Positions 24,138 through 33,257 of a stretch of DNA of 64,000 nucleotides are shown in pieces. Position numbers and translations under genes: made by a program. A model generated the notes under the pieces. That model made no database searches and had not been told where the DNA came from. It worked only from the letters and a program-made list of their open reading frames with translations. The first letter of the stretch is position 1; every line of letters begins with the position of its first letter. The stretch spans positions 7,068,001-7,132,000 of the forward strand of contig NZ_JACHMY010000001.1 in NCBI RefSeq assembly GCF_014205135.1. The letters run 5' to 3'. The DNA comes from Kribbella italica (GTDB taxonomy: Bacteria; Actinomycetota; Actinomycetes; Propionibacteriales; Kribbellaceae).

Positions 24138-25166
24138 ATGGCCGTCGTACCCAAGGCAGTGCTTGCTGCCGTTTTCCTGTCCCTGGTCGCCGCCTGCGGA
24201 AGTGCCGGCGCCGACGAAGGTCCGAGCGCGAGCGCGACGACCGTCAAGAACTGCGGGCTCGACGTCACCGTCGACGGCCCGCCGGAGCGGGTGTTCGCGG
24301 CGTACCAGCCGGCCATCGAGATGGTGCACGCGCTGGGCGTCTCCGACCGGCTGATCGGGACCGCGTTCCTCGACTCCGAGCCGCTGCCCGAGTACGTCGC
24401 GGCGCAGAAGGACCGCAAGTACTACAAGAACATGCCGAGCCGCGAGGAGCTGCTCAGCCTGAACCCGGACTTCGTGCTGTCCGGCTTCAACGACATCTTC
24501 AACGCCGCCGGCAGCGACGGCAGCTTCGGCAGCCGCAAGTCGCTGTCCGACCTCGGCGTACAGACCTGGATCTTCAGCCCGCTCTGCCCGACCGCGGACG
24601 GCAAGGGCGACGAGGCGATCGACCCGTCGACGGTCTCGATGGACAACGTGTACGCCGACCTGCGCGACCTGGGCCAGCTGTTCGGTGCGAGCGACAAGGC
24701 CGAGCAGGTGATCGCCGACCAGAAGACCCGGATCGCGGCGGTCGAGGCGAAGGTGGAGAGCGCGGACAAGCCGACGGTCGCGATCGTGCGGCCCGGGCTC
24801 GAGGGCGGCGGGATGACCGTGTCCGGTGGCCCGGACTTCGGCACGGTGCTGATCAAGCAGGCCGGCGGGGTGAACGCGTTCGCGGGCCTGACCTCGAAGC
24901 GGAACGTGAAGATCAGCGTCGAGGAGTTCATCAAGGCCGACCCGGACTACGTACTGATCAGCGGTTGCTGCGACGCGACGCTGACCGAGGCGCAGGGGCA
25001 GCCGGACGTCGACAAGCTGATGAAGAACCCGGCGTTCGCGAACCTGAAAGCCGTCAAGAACAAGCACGTCGTGCCGTGGCTGTTCGCGCACCACTCGGCC
25101 GGCGTCCGCGGCGCGAACTCGACCGAGCTGATCGCGAAGATCATCCATCCCGACCTGGTCAAGTGA
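24138..25166 (+). CDS. btuF: Cobalamin/siderophore-type ABC transporter substrate-binding lipoprotein
   Basis: 342 aa, class III (BtuF/FepB) binding protein. The lipobox LVAAC is near residue 17. The first lobe has PERVFAAYQPAIEMVHALGVSDRLIGTAF, the linker helix spans FGASDKAEQVIADQKTRIAAVEAKV, and the second lobe ends in VPWLFAHHSAGVRGANSTELIAKI. ATG 36 nt downstream of the riboswitch core, with TTGGAGGA upstream. The riboswitch indicates B12 or a corrinoid precursor as substrate, although sequence alone would also fit a siderophore or cobaltous complex. Next gene overlaps by 4 nt (GTGA). Confidence 0.9.
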   Translation: MAVVPKAVLAAVFLSLVAACGSAGADEGPSASATTVKNCGLDVTVDGPPERVFAAYQPAIEMVHALGVSDRLIGTAFLDSEPLPEYVAAQKDRKYYKNMPSREELLSLNPDFVLSGFNDIFNAAGSDGSFGSRKSLSDLGVQTWIFSPLCPTADGKGDEAIDPSTVSMDNVYADLRDLGQLFGASDKAEQVIADQKTRIAAVEAKVESADKPTVAIVRPGLEGGGMTVSGGPDFGTVLIKQAGGVNAFAGLTSKRNVKISVEEFIKADPDYVLISGCCDATLTEAQGQPDVDKLMKNPAFANLKAVKNKHVVPWLFAHHSAGVRGANSTELIAKIIHPDLVK

Positions 25167-26218
25167 CGGCGCTGGTCGTCGACGACCGGCGCGGCGGGAC
25201 AGGCTCGGGCGGCCTCCTGCACCACGGGCTGACCAAGACCGGTGGCCTGGTCGTCGCGTTCGTCGTCCTGCTGGCCGCGGTGCTGCTCTCCTTGCTGGCC
25301 GGGACCGAGTGGTTCGCCCCGCGAGACGTCTACCTCGCGGCGGCGGACTTCACCGGCTCCGACACCGATCGGGTGATCCGGTACCTGCGCCTGCCGCGGA
25401 CCGCGACCGGCCTGATGGCCGGCGCCGCGCTCGGGATGGCCGGTGCGCTGATGCAGGGCGTCACGCGCAACGCGTTGGCGGATCCGGGGATTCTCGGCGT
25501 GAACGCCGGCGCCGCGGTCGCCGTCGTCGCGGCGATCGGGGTCTTCGGGGTGACGAGCCTGACCGGGTACGTGTGGTTCGCGATGGGCGGCGCACTGATC
25601 GCGACCGTCGTGGTCTACCTCGTCGGCGCTCTCGGGCGCGGCGGCGCGACGCCGGTCAAGCTGGCGCTGGCCGGTGCGGCGTTGTCGGCCATGCTCGGGT
25701 CCGTCACGTCGGCGGCGACGTTGCTCGATCTGTCGACGCTGAACGAGTTCCGCTTCTGGGTGGTCGGGTCGCTCACGCTGGCGACCGGACCGATCGTCGG
25801 CCAGGCCGTGCCGTTCGTTGCCATCGGCATCGTCCTGGCGCTGGTGCTCGGGCGATCCCTCAACCAGCTGGCGCTGGGCGAGGAGCTCGCGACCACGCTC
25901 GGCACCCGGGTCAACCTCGTCCGCGTCCTGGCCGGGCTCGCGATCATGCTGCTGGCCGGTACGGCGACCGCGATGGCCGGGCCGATCGGGTTCGTCGGTC
26001 TCGCCGTCCCGCATGTCGCACGGGCGATCGTCGGCGCGGACTACCGGTGGATCCTCCCGTACTCAATCGTTCTGGCGCCCACGTTGCTGCTGCTGGCGGA
26101 TGTCGTCGGCAGGCTGGTGGTGCGTCCGGACGAGCTGCAGGTCGGCATCATCACCGCACTGGTCGGGGCTCCGCTCTTCATCGCCTTGGTACGCCGTCAA
26201 AGGCTGGCCGAACTATGA
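25163..26218 (+). CDS. FecCD-family ABC transporter permease, subunit 1
   Basis: 351 aa with about ten membrane helices. The FecCD signature is present: RLPRTATGLMAGAALGMAGALMQGVTRNALADPGILGVNAGAAVAVV, GEELATTLGTRVNLVR and the coupling-helix region TATAMAGPIGFVGLAVPHVARAIVG. The N-terminal ~30 residues are a hydrophilic extension. GTG overlaps the preceding stop and the next ATG overlaps its own stop (ATGA), showing strong translational coupling. It pairs with the following permease to make a heterodimeric channel. Confidence 0.93.
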   Translation: MTALVVDDRRGGTGSGGLLHHGLTKTGGLVVAFVVLLAAVLLSLLAGTEWFAPRDVYLAAADFTGSDTDRVIRYLRLPRTATGLMAGAALGMAGALMQGVTRNALADPGILGVNAGAAVAVVAAIGVFGVTSLTGYVWFAMGGALIATVVVYLVGALGRGGATPVKLALAGAALSAMLGSVTSAATLLDLSTLNEFRFWVVGSLTLATGPIVGQAVPFVAIGIVLALVLGRSLNQLALGEELATTLGTRVNLVRVLAGLAIMLLAGTATAMAGPIGFVGLAVPHVARAIVGADYRWILPYSIVLAPTLLLLADVVGRLVVRPDELQVGIITALVGAPLFIALVRRQRLAEL

Positions 26219-27246
26219 GCCGGGCTGTGCGAATCGGCCCACTGTCAGGTCGGCTCGATGTCGGCGCGGTGGTCGTGACACTGACCGGTCTGCTGGTGGC
26301 CGTTGCTGTGGGCGCCTATTCCTTGACCATCGGCGACTACGAGATTCCGCTCGCCCAAGTCCTCAGCACACTCGCCGGCAACGGCTCGCTGATCGTGACC
26401 GACGTGGTGGTGAACAACCGGCTGCCCCGGGTCCTGGTCGGACTGGGCGTCGGGTTCGCCTTCGCCGTGTCGGGCGCGATCTTCCAGCGGCTCGCGCGCA
26501 ACCCGCTGGTCAGCCCGGACCTGATCGGCATCAACGCCGGCGCCGCTCTGGCCGCCGTCGTGGTGATCACCATCCTCGGCGCCAGCCCGTTCTGGCTCCC
26601 GGTCGGCGCGCTCGGCGGATCGTTGCTGACAGCAATCACCATCTACCTGTTCGCCTTCAAACGCGGTGTGGCCGGGTACCGGCTGGTGCTGGTCGGGATC
26701 GGCGTCACGGCGATCATCGGCTCGCTCACGGCCTACTTGCTGACCCTGGCCGACATCTACACGGCCAAGAGCGCGCTGATGTGGCTGTCCGGCAGTCTGG
26801 CCGGGCGCTCCTGGGCGGAGGTGTGGATGATCGGCCTCACGCTGCTGGTGCTGCTCCCCGGCGCCGTGGTCGCGTCACGGCAACTCCGTCTGCTCGAACT
26901 CGGCGACGACCTCGCCCGGACCTTGGCCGGCCGGGTCGAGCTGTCCCGTGGTCTGCTGATCGCGATCGGCGTCGGCCTCGCCGCCCTGGCGACGGCGGCT
27001 GCCGGCCCGATCGGCTTCGTCGCGCTGGTCGCTCCGCAGATCGCCCGCCGCCTGCTCGCCGAACGCGCCGCTGGCCTGCTCGCCTCCGGCGCGATCGGCG
27101 CGCTGCTGGTCGTCGCCGCGGACCTCGTCGCGCGCGAGCTGTTCGCGCCGATCCCGTTGCCCGTCGGCGTTGTCACGGCGTTCCTGGGCGCGCCCTACCT
27201 GTTGCTGCTGATGGCCCGAGCCAACCGCGTCGGCCGAGGAGGATAA
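26215..27246 (+). CDS. FecCD-family ABC transporter permease, subunit 2
   Basis: 343 aa with about ten membrane helices and the same family motifs: RLPRVLVGLGVGFAFAVSGAIFQRLARNPLVSPDLIGINAGAALAAV and AAAGPIGFVALVAPQIARRLL. Two different permease subunits (FepD and FepG-like) are the rule for iron-siderophore importers, whereas classical BtuC forms a homodimer, so the transporter architecture is siderophore-like while its control is by B12. ATG start within the ATGA overlap. Confidence 0.93.
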   Translation: MSRAVRIGPLSGRLDVGAVVVTLTGLLVAVAVGAYSLTIGDYEIPLAQVLSTLAGNGSLIVTDVVVNNRLPRVLVGLGVGFAFAVSGAIFQRLARNPLVSPDLIGINAGAALAAVVVITILGASPFWLPVGALGGSLLTAITIYLFAFKRGVAGYRLVLVGIGVTAIIGSLTAYLLTLADIYTAKSALMWLSGSLAGRSWAEVWMIGLTLLVLLPGAVVASRQLRLLELGDDLARTLAGRVELSRGLLIAIGVGLAALATAAAGPIGFVALVAPQIARRLLAERAAGLLASGAIGALLVVAADLVARELFAPIPLPVGVVTAFLGAPYLLLLMARANRVGRGG

Positions 27247-27248
27247 CC

Positions 27249-28055
27249 ATGTTGCGTTCGGAGAACCTCAGCCTCGCGTACGACGGTACGCCGGTCGTGC
27301 ACGACCTCTCGGTCGACATCCCGCAGGGCAAGATCACCGTCATCGTCGGCGCCAACGCCTGCGGCAAGTCCACGCTGCTGCGCGGCCTCGCCCGCCTGCT
27401 GGTGCCGCGCGGCGGCACCGTCTACCTGGACGACGTCGACGTCCGCCGAATCCCCGGCGGCCAACTGGCCACGAAGCTCGGGCTCCTCCCGCAGCAGCCG
27501 GTCGCCCCCGAAGGCATCACCGTCGCCGACCTCGTCGGCCGCGGGCGTCATCCGCACCAGCGGTGGTTCCGTCAGTGGACCCCCGAGGACGAGAAGGTCG
27601 TCACCGAGGCCCTCGCCGCCACGGGCACCGCCGACCTGGCCAACCGCTCCCTCGACCAGCTCTCCGGCGGCCAGCGCCAACGCGTCTGGATCGCCCTGGC
27701 TCTCGCGCAGGACGCCGACACGATGCTGCTCGACGAGCCCACGACGTTCCTCGACCTGGCCCACCAGCTGGAGATCCTCGACCTCGTCCAGGACCTCAAT
27801 CACCAGCACCACAAGACGATCGTCCTCGTCCTCCACGACCTCAACCTCGCCAGCCGGTACGCCGACCACCTGATCGCCCTCAAGTCCGGAGAGGTGGTTG
27901 CCACCGGCAACCCGGCCGAGGTGATCACGCCTGAGGTGGTCGAGCACGTCTTCGGTCTGGCCGCAGAGGTCATCCCCGACCCGCTGACCGGTACGCCGCT
28001 CGTCCTGCCGCGCCCGCGCCGGCCCGTGCGGCAGGACGTCGTACAGGATAACTAG
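27249..28055 (+). CDS. FepC/BtuD-type ABC transporter ATP-binding protein
   Basis: 268 aa. Walker A GANACGKST, Q-loop LLPQQP, signature LSGGQRQRVWIALALAQ, Walker B TMLLDEPT, D-loop FLDLAHQ and H-loop VLHDLNLASRYADH are all intact. The C-terminal tail (~235-268) is short and Pro/Arg-rich. It powers the two permeases encoded just upstream (2-nt gap). FepC-type sequence; substrate inferred from the riboswitch. Last gene of the B12-controlled operon; convergent with tetR 35 bp away. Confidence 0.94.
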   Translation: MLRSENLSLAYDGTPVVHDLSVDIPQGKITVIVGANACGKSTLLRGLARLLVPRGGTVYLDDVDVRRIPGGQLATKLGLLPQQPVAPEGITVADLVGRGRHPHQRWFRQWTPEDEKVVTEALAATGTADLANRSLDQLSGGQRQRVWIALALAQDADTMLLDEPTTFLDLAHQLEILDLVQDLNHQHHKTIVLVLHDLNLASRYADHLIALKSGEVVATGNPAEVITPEVVEHVFGLAAEVIPDPLTGTPLVLPRPRRPVRQDVVQDN

Positions 28056-28090
28056 CGGAGCCGGCCGGCCATGCTTCCTGGAGCTGTCCC

Positions 28091-28693
28091 TCAGGAAAGA
28101 ACCGGGGTGAGGTAACCGACCAGGGCCTGGTTGAGCTCCTGGATCCAGGACTCCCGGTCGGCGGGCGGAGCCGCGAGCACCGTGCCGAGCAGCGCGGCGA
28201 AGATCTGCGTGGCGACCGTCGCGGTCTGCTGCAGACGGTCGGCGGGGAGCCCGGGCGCGCGGACGGCCACGATCTCGGCCACCTTGCCGGTGACGGCGGC
28301 CTGCAGGGCACGAGCGGGCGCGGTCAGGTGTTCGGGCAGGTCCGGCCCGGCGAACAGGGTCTTGAAACCGGGGTTGGCGAGGTTGACCTCGACCATCGGC
28401 CGGATCATCCGGTCGACCAGCTCGGGCAGCGGCAGCTGTGCCGCCGTCGGGTCGAACGCCTGGGCGTGCGCCTCCTGCAGCGCCGTCCGGTAGCGGTCAG
28501 CCAGGGCCGTGGCGAGCGCCTCCTTGTTCGCGAAGAACTGGTACAGCGTGCCCGGCGAGACTCCGGCCCGCTTGGCGATCGCGTTGGTCGTCGCCTTCGC
28601 GTACCCGACCTCGGCGAAGACCAGCGCGGCGGCATCGGTCAGCTGCTCCATCCGCCGTTGCCCACGCGCCTGGCGGCGCGGCTCCTCGGCCAC
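28091..28693 (-). CDS. TetR-family repressor of the adjacent MMPL transporter
   Basis: 200 aa. Helix-turn-helix MEQLTDAAALVFAEVGYAKATTNAIAKRAGVSPGTLYQFFANKEALATALADRY is a textbook TetR N-domain; the C-terminal ~140 aa are the helical ligand-binding and dimer domain. GTG at 28693 with GGAGGA upstream is preferred over an upstream ATG that would lie inside the operator. It is divergent from the MMPL gene, and two matching palindromes fill the shared promoter, so it very probably represses both itself and the exporter until a ligand binds. Confidence 0.93.
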   Translation of the reverse strand: MAEEPRRQARGQRRMEQLTDAAALVFAEVGYAKATTNAIAKRAGVSPGTLYQFFANKEALATALADRYRTALQEAHAQAFDPTAAQLPLPELVDRMIRPMVEVNLANPGFKTLFAGPDLPEHLTAPARALQAAVTGKVAEIVAVRAPGLPADRLQQTATVATQIFAALLGTVLAAPPADRESWIQELNQALVGYLTPVLS

Positions 28694-28719
28694 TGGGGTC
28701 CTCCGTCCGGACAGGTCCG

Positions 28720-28781
28720 TTGACAAACGCGAGCAATAGCTCGTATTTTGCAGTTGCACTCTCATGCGAGCAATCACTCGC
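28720..28781 (+). promoter_or_regulatory. TetR-controlled promoter: TTGACA/TATTTT with two operators
   Basis: TTGACA (28720-28725) and TATTTT (28744-28749), spacer 18 bp, drive the MMPL gene. Operator 1, CGAG-CAATAG-CTCG (28730-28743), fills the spacer; operator 2, GCGAG-CAATCA-CTCGC (28766-28781), lies just downstream of the expected transcription start. Centres are 37 bp apart. The shared half-site GCGAGCAAT shows that both bind one protein. Confidence 0.82.
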
Positions 28782-28811
28782 GTTTCGTCATCCTACCCTG
28801 GGGGCTCCGCC

Positions 28812-30995
28812 ATGCCGCAGCACGACATCGCCGCCGACCACCGGGCCGGAAGCGGGTTCGCCGGATGGGTGGTCCGGCGCCGGATCCTCGTCGTCGCCCT
28901 GGCCGGTGCGCTGACCGTCGCCCTGCTGCTGGTCGCCGCCGGCGCGCTCGGTGCCCTCTCGCTGTCCCGGATCGCCGCTCCCGGGTCCGAGTCCGACCAG
29001 GCGCGGCAGATGCTCGCGGACCAGTTCCGGACCGGTCCGCCGAACCTCATCCTGCTCGTCGACGCCGGGGCGCCCGGCGTCGACGATCCCGCCGTACGAC
29101 GGGCCGCCGCCGAGCTGGATCGCCGGCTGGCGGGGGAGCCGGGTGTCGCCGAGACGGGCTCGTACTGGTCCCGCGGCGACAGCCCCGCACTGCGCAGCCG
29201 GGACGGGAGCCAAGCGCTGATCCTCGTCCGCGTCCCGGGCGAGGTGAACGAGGCCCGCGCCCGGGTCGGCGAGCTCGCCGACCGGTACGCCGGTGAGTCC
29301 GGCCCTCTCACCGTCCGTGCGGGCGGTCAGGACGAGGTGTTCCGCGAGATCGGCGCCCAGGCGCGCACCGACTTCCTCCGCGCCGAGGCGATCGTCCTGC
29401 CGATGGTGCTGCTCTTGCTGCTCCTGATCTACCGCCGGGTCGCACTCGCCCTGCTGACGCTCGGCGTCGGCGTCTTCGCCACCGCGGGGGCGCTGGCCGG
29501 GCTGCGGATGATCGCCGGGGTGACCGAGGTCTCCACCTTCGCGGCCAACCTCGCGCTGGTGATGGGGCTTGCGCTCGGGGTCGACTACTGCCTGTTCGTG
29601 ATCGCGAGATACCGCGAAGAACTTGCTGCGGGCAACGACATCGGCGAGTCGGTGGTGGTCGCCGTACGGACCGCCGGGCGGACGGTCTTCTTCAGCGGTC
29701 TCACGGTCGCGACCTCCCTGCTCGCCCTGCTCCTGTTCCCGCTGTCCTTCCTCCGGTCGTTCGGCTACGCGGGCATCCTGGTCGTCGGCTCGGCGCTCGT
29801 CGGTTCCCTGGTCGTCCTTCCCGCGGCGCTGGCCCTGCTCGGTCGTCGCGCCGCCGGACCGGTACGCCGTCGGCCGGTCGAGCAGGGCCGCTGGTTCCGG
29901 GTCGCGCAAGCGGTCATGCGCCGTCCGCTGCTGATCGGCGGAGCTGTCCTCGCGCTCGTCCTGCTGCTCGCATCGCCCGCTCTCGGTCTGCGCTTCGGTC
30001 TGCCTGATGCGCGCATCCTCCCGGCCGAAGCCTCCAGCCGGATCACCGCCGACGAGATCCGGGACGAGTTCGGCCAGGAGGAGTCTGACGCGCTCTACCT
30101 GGTCGCTCGGCAGGCCGAAGGCACACCCGGCGCCCGCAGTACGCAGTACGCGGAGCAACTGTCGCGGGTCGACGGAGTCGCGCAGGTCGACTCGGCTGCC
30201 GGCGTCCACGTCGAAGGCCGTCGTGTGATCCCGCCAGGCTCGGACCGCTTCACCGCCGAGGGCGGGACCTACCTGACCGTCACGCCGACGCAGTCCGCGC
30301 TGGAAGGTGACATCGGCGCGCTGGTCGACCGCGTCCGGGCCGTGCCCGCGCCGTACGACGTGATCATCGGCGGCAGTCCGGCCGAGATGCTCGACTGGCG
30401 GTCGGCGCTCACCGAGCGGATCCCGCTGGTCCTCGGCGTGATCCTGCTGCTCAGCTTCGCCGTACTGCACCTGGCGACCGGAAGCGTGCTGCTCCCGCTG
30501 AAGGCGACGCTGCTCAACCTGCTGAGCCTCGGGGTGATGTTCGGGGTGATGGTGTGGGTGTTCCAGCAGGGCAACCTGTCCGGACTGCTCGGGTTCACGC
30601 CGACCGGGGTGCTGGAAGCGAGCATGCCGCTACTGATGTTCTGCATCGTCTACGGGCTGTCGATGGACTACGAGGTGTTCATCGTGTCGCGGATCCGGGA
30701 GGAGTACCTGCGGACCGGCGACAACGAGCTCGCGGTCGCGACCGGCCTGCAGCGCACCGCTCCACTGGTCAGTACGGCGGCCGTGGTGCTCGCGCTGTCG
30801 TTCGCGGTCTACGCGACGGGCGGCGTGGTCTACCTGAAGATGATCGGGGTCGGGATGGCGGTCGCCGTCCTGGTCGACGCGACGGTGATCCGCGGGATCC
30901 TGCTGCCGGCGTTCATGCGCCTGGCCGGGCGGGCGAACTGGTGGGTGCCGGCGTACGGCGCAGCACGGCTGCTAGTGTCGCGACAGCCTCGGTGA
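28812..30995 (+). CDS. MMPL/RND-family transporter
   Basis: 727 aa with about 12 membrane helices in two similar halves (helices at ~25, 195-370, 385, 545-700). Family marks: LALGVDYCLFVIARYREELAAG and YGLSMDYEVFIVSRIREEYLRTG, the paired GxDY-type proton-relay segments in helix 4 of each half, and a large external loop after helix 1 (~55-200) and after helix 7 (~395-540). Actinobacterial MMPL proteins export lipids, drugs or siderophores. ATG at 28812 follows GGGGG; the upstream ATG at 28764 lies in operator 2. Controlled by the divergent TetR. Its 3' end overlaps the convergent MocR gene by 83 nt. Confidence 0.93.
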   Translation: MPQHDIAADHRAGSGFAGWVVRRRILVVALAGALTVALLLVAAGALGALSLSRIAAPGSESDQARQMLADQFRTGPPNLILLVDAGAPGVDDPAVRRAAAELDRRLAGEPGVAETGSYWSRGDSPALRSRDGSQALILVRVPGEVNEARARVGELADRYAGESGPLTVRAGGQDEVFREIGAQARTDFLRAEAIVLPMVLLLLLLIYRRVALALLTLGVGVFATAGALAGLRMIAGVTEVSTFAANLALVMGLALGVDYCLFVIARYREELAAGNDIGESVVVAVRTAGRTVFFSGLTVATSLLALLLFPLSFLRSFGYAGILVVGSALVGSLVVLPAALALLGRRAAGPVRRRPVEQGRWFRVAQAVMRRPLLIGGAVLALVLLLASPALGLRFGLPDARILPAEASSRITADEIRDEFGQEESDALYLVARQAEGTPGARSTQYAEQLSRVDGVAQVDSAAGVHVEGRRVIPPGSDRFTAEGGTYLTVTPTQSALEGDIGALVDRVRAVPAPYDVIIGGSPAEMLDWRSALTERIPLVLGVILLLSFAVLHLATGSVLLPLKATLLNLLSLGVMFGVMVWVFQQGNLSGLLGFTPTGVLEASMPLLMFCIVYGLSMDYEVFIVSRIREEYLRTGDNELAVATGLQRTAPLVSTAAVVLALSFAVYATGGVVYLKMIGVGMAVAVLVDATVIRGILLPAFMRLAGRANWWVPAYGAARLLVSRQPR

Positions 30996-32427
30996 TCGCC
31001 GTCGGGGTGCGGGCGGCGTAGCCGAGGACCAGGCCGGGTGGGTGCGGGGTCTGGGTGTGCCAGCTGAGGGGGTGGGTCTTGATGCCTTCGGCAAGGGCCT
31101 GCGTGGCGAAGGCCACGTCGTCGAGGGAGCCGGCCGGGAAGGTGATCGTGAGGTGCAGGCCGGCGGCGGCGCCGTGGACCGTCGCGGTCGGCAGGTGGTT
31201 GCTGATGGCATCGATCATCGCGTCGCGGCGCCGGCGGTGCCGGCGGCGGGCGTAGCGGAGCTGGCGTTCGAGGTCGCCGGACTCCATCAGGTGGGCGAGG
31301 ACCAGCTGCGGCAGGGCGGCATTGCCGAGGTCGGCCAGGCGTTTGGCGGCGATCAGGCGGTCGCGGTACGCCGGGGGCGGGATCATCCAGCCGATCCGGA
31401 GCGCGGGGGCGAGCAGCTTGGAGACGCTGCCGGCGTAGATCACGTGGTCGGCGAGCATCGCGCGCAGAGCGGGGACCGGCGGGCGGTCGTAGCGGTGCTC
31501 GGCGTCGTAGTCGTCCTCGACGATCAGGCCGTCGGTCTCGGTCGCCCACTGGATCAGCTCGCGGCGGCGTTCGCCGTCCAGGACGACGCCGGTGGGGAAC
31601 TGGTGCGCGGGGGTCAGGAGTACGGCGCGCGCTCCGCTGCGGTAGAGCTCGTCGACGCGTACGCCGTCCGCGTCGACCGGGATGGGTGGGGTGCGCAGGC
31701 CGAGGTTCTGCAGGTGCTGGCGGGAGCCGAGCGAGCCGGGGTCCTCGACGGCGAGTTCGTGGATGCCGTCGGCGGTGAGGATCTGGGTGATGAGGCTGAG
31801 CGCCTGGGCGACTCCGGCGACGACGATGACCTCGGCGGGGTCGACCTGGACGCCGCGGTAGCGCGCGAGCCAGCGCGCGACGGCCAGCCGCAGTTCCGGC
31901 GTACCGGCGGGGTCGCCGTAGCCGAAGGACGCGGCGGAGAGCCGGTCGAGCACGGCGCGCTCGGCCTTGAGCCAGGCGGCGCGGGGGAAGGCGGTGAGAT
32001 CGGGAACGCCGGGGGTGAGGTCGATCCGCGCCGGGGCTGATCGGAGGGCGTCGAAGATGTCGACGCCGGGTGCCTGCACGACCACAGGACGAGGAGACTC
32101 ACCAGAAGAAGTTGAGGTTTTGGTGGTGAAGGGAACCGCGACGACCGTCGTACCGGCTCTTCCTCTGGCGGTGGTGTGGCCGTCTTCGGTGAGGCGTTGG
32201 TAGGCCTCGGTGACCACGCCCCGGGAGACCTGCAGATCGGCGGCCAGGACTCGGCTGGCGGGGAGGCGGGTGCCCAGGGGCAGGCGGCCGTCGGCGATCG
32301 CGGCGCGGAGTTGGTCGGCCAGCCACGTCGACAGCCCGCCTGGTGCGACACCGGCAGTGCTCAGCTGCAGGAAGTCCGACCCTGCAGTTATGGACCTGCC
32401 AATCTCGCCCGGATTGGATCTACTCAC
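30913..32427 (-). CDS. MocR/PdxR-type regulator (GntR winged helix + aminotransferase domain)
   Basis: 504 aa. N-terminal GntR helix-turn-helix (LADQLRAAIADGRLPLGTRLPASRVLAADLQVSRGVVTEAYQRL) joined to a fold-type I aminotransferase-like domain with the PLP-site pattern VIYAGSVSKLLAPALRIGWMIPP (Lys in SVSKLLAP) and EDDYDAEHRYDRPPVPAL. Such proteins sense PLP or amino-acid adducts and often control pdxST or amine metabolism; no such gene is adjacent. The GTG at 32427 is 29 bp from the divergent methyltransferase, its likely target. The last ~27 codons overlap the MMPL gene on the other strand. Confidence 0.92.
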   Translation of the reverse strand: MSRSNPGEIGRSITAGSDFLQLSTAGVAPGGLSTWLADQLRAAIADGRLPLGTRLPASRVLAADLQVSRGVVTEAYQRLTEDGHTTARGRAGTTVVAVPFTTKTSTSSGESPRPVVVQAPGVDIFDALRSAPARIDLTPGVPDLTAFPRAAWLKAERAVLDRLSAASFGYGDPAGTPELRLAVARWLARYRGVQVDPAEVIVVAGVAQALSLITQILTADGIHELAVEDPGSLGSRQHLQNLGLRTPPIPVDADGVRVDELYRSGARAVLLTPAHQFPTGVVLDGERRRELIQWATETDGLIVEDDYDAEHRYDRPPVPALRAMLADHVIYAGSVSKLLAPALRIGWMIPPPAYRDRLIAAKRLADLGNAALPQLVLAHLMESGDLERQLRYARRRHRRRRDAMIDAISNHLPTATVHGAAAGLHLTITFPAGSLDDVAFATQALAEGIKTHPLSWHTQTPHPPGLVLGYAARTPTAITEAVATLAAVLRRTPAPTSSPARPGA

Positions 32428-32456
32428 CGGACCATTGTGGCGCGCACGGTGGACTC

Positions 32457-33257
32457 ATGGGAACCGACTACGTCCACGGCTACACCGAATCCGAGACCCG
32501 CCGCCTCAGCGACCAGGCAGGCACACTGGCCGGGCTCCTGCACGGCGGCACGCAGTACGCACCTGGCAGCCGCGTCCTGGAGGTCGGCTGCGGCGTCGGC
32601 GCGCAGACCGTCCAGCTGCTCACTCGCAGCCCGGGAATCACGCTGACCGCGGTCGACATCTCCGAGGAGTCGCTCGCCGAGGCCAAACGCCGCGTCGCCG
32701 GCGCAGCGCCGTACGGGCAGGTCGAGTGGCATCACGGCGACCTGCACGACCTCCCGGACGCCGAGTTCGACCACCTGTTCGTCTGCTTCGTGCTCGAACA
32801 CCTGCCGGACCCGGTCGAGGCGCTGCAGAAGCTCCGCGAGCATCTCCGGCCGGGCGGCACGATCACGGTCGTCGAGGGCGACCACGGCTCCGCGATCTAC
32901 CACCCGCGCAGCGAGGACGCTCAGGTCGTCATCGAGTGCCTCAACCGCAGCCAGGCCGACGCCGGCGGCGACGCGCTGATCGGCCGCCGGGTCCAGCCGC
33001 TGCTCACCGCCGCAGGGTTCACCGCGGTCGTCACCGAGCCGCGCACTGTGTACGCCGACGAGACCCTGCCGCACCTGGTCGACGGCTTCACCCGCAAGAC
33101 GTTCATCGCGATGGTCGGCTCGGTCCGCGACCGGTCGATCGCCACCGGCCTCAGTACGCCGGACGCCTGGGCGCGCGGCATCCGCGACCTGGAACGCACC
33201 GCCGAGCCCGGCGGGACCTTCCACTACACGTTCTTCAAGGGGGTCGGAGTGCGATGA
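32457..33257 (+). CDS. Class I SAM-dependent methyltransferase
   Basis: 266 aa. Motif I VLEVGCGVGAQTVQL, acidic post-I residue in TLTAVDISEESLAEAKRR, motif II region DAEFDHLFVCFVLEHLPDP and LREHLRPGGTITVVEGDHG define the Rossmann-like methyltransferase (UbiE/Methyltransf_25 group). The C-terminal ~100 aa probably form the acceptor-binding cap. Substrate unknown. ATG 30 bp from the divergent MocR regulator. The last codons overlap the next 51-aa gene (ATGA). Confidence 0.9.
   Translation: MGTDYVHGYTESETRRLSDQAGTLAGLLHGGTQYAPGSRVLEVGCGVGAQTVQLLTRSPGITLTAVDISEESLAEAKRRVAGAAPYGQVEWHHGDLHDLPDAEFDHLFVCFVLEHLPDPVEALQKLREHLRPGGTITVVEGDHGSAIYHPRSEDAQVVIECLNRSQADAGGDALIGRRVQPLLTAAGFTAVVTEPRTVYADETLPHLVDGFTRKTFIAMVGSVRDRSIATGLSTPDAWARGIRDLERTAEPGGTFHYTFFKGVGVR

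Noticed and set aside
28764..28811. Upstream ATG of the MMPL gene at 28764
   Set aside because: It lies directly at the second TetR operator and has no ribosome site, whereas the ATG at 28812 has a GGGGG site and gives a usual MMPL N-terminus.
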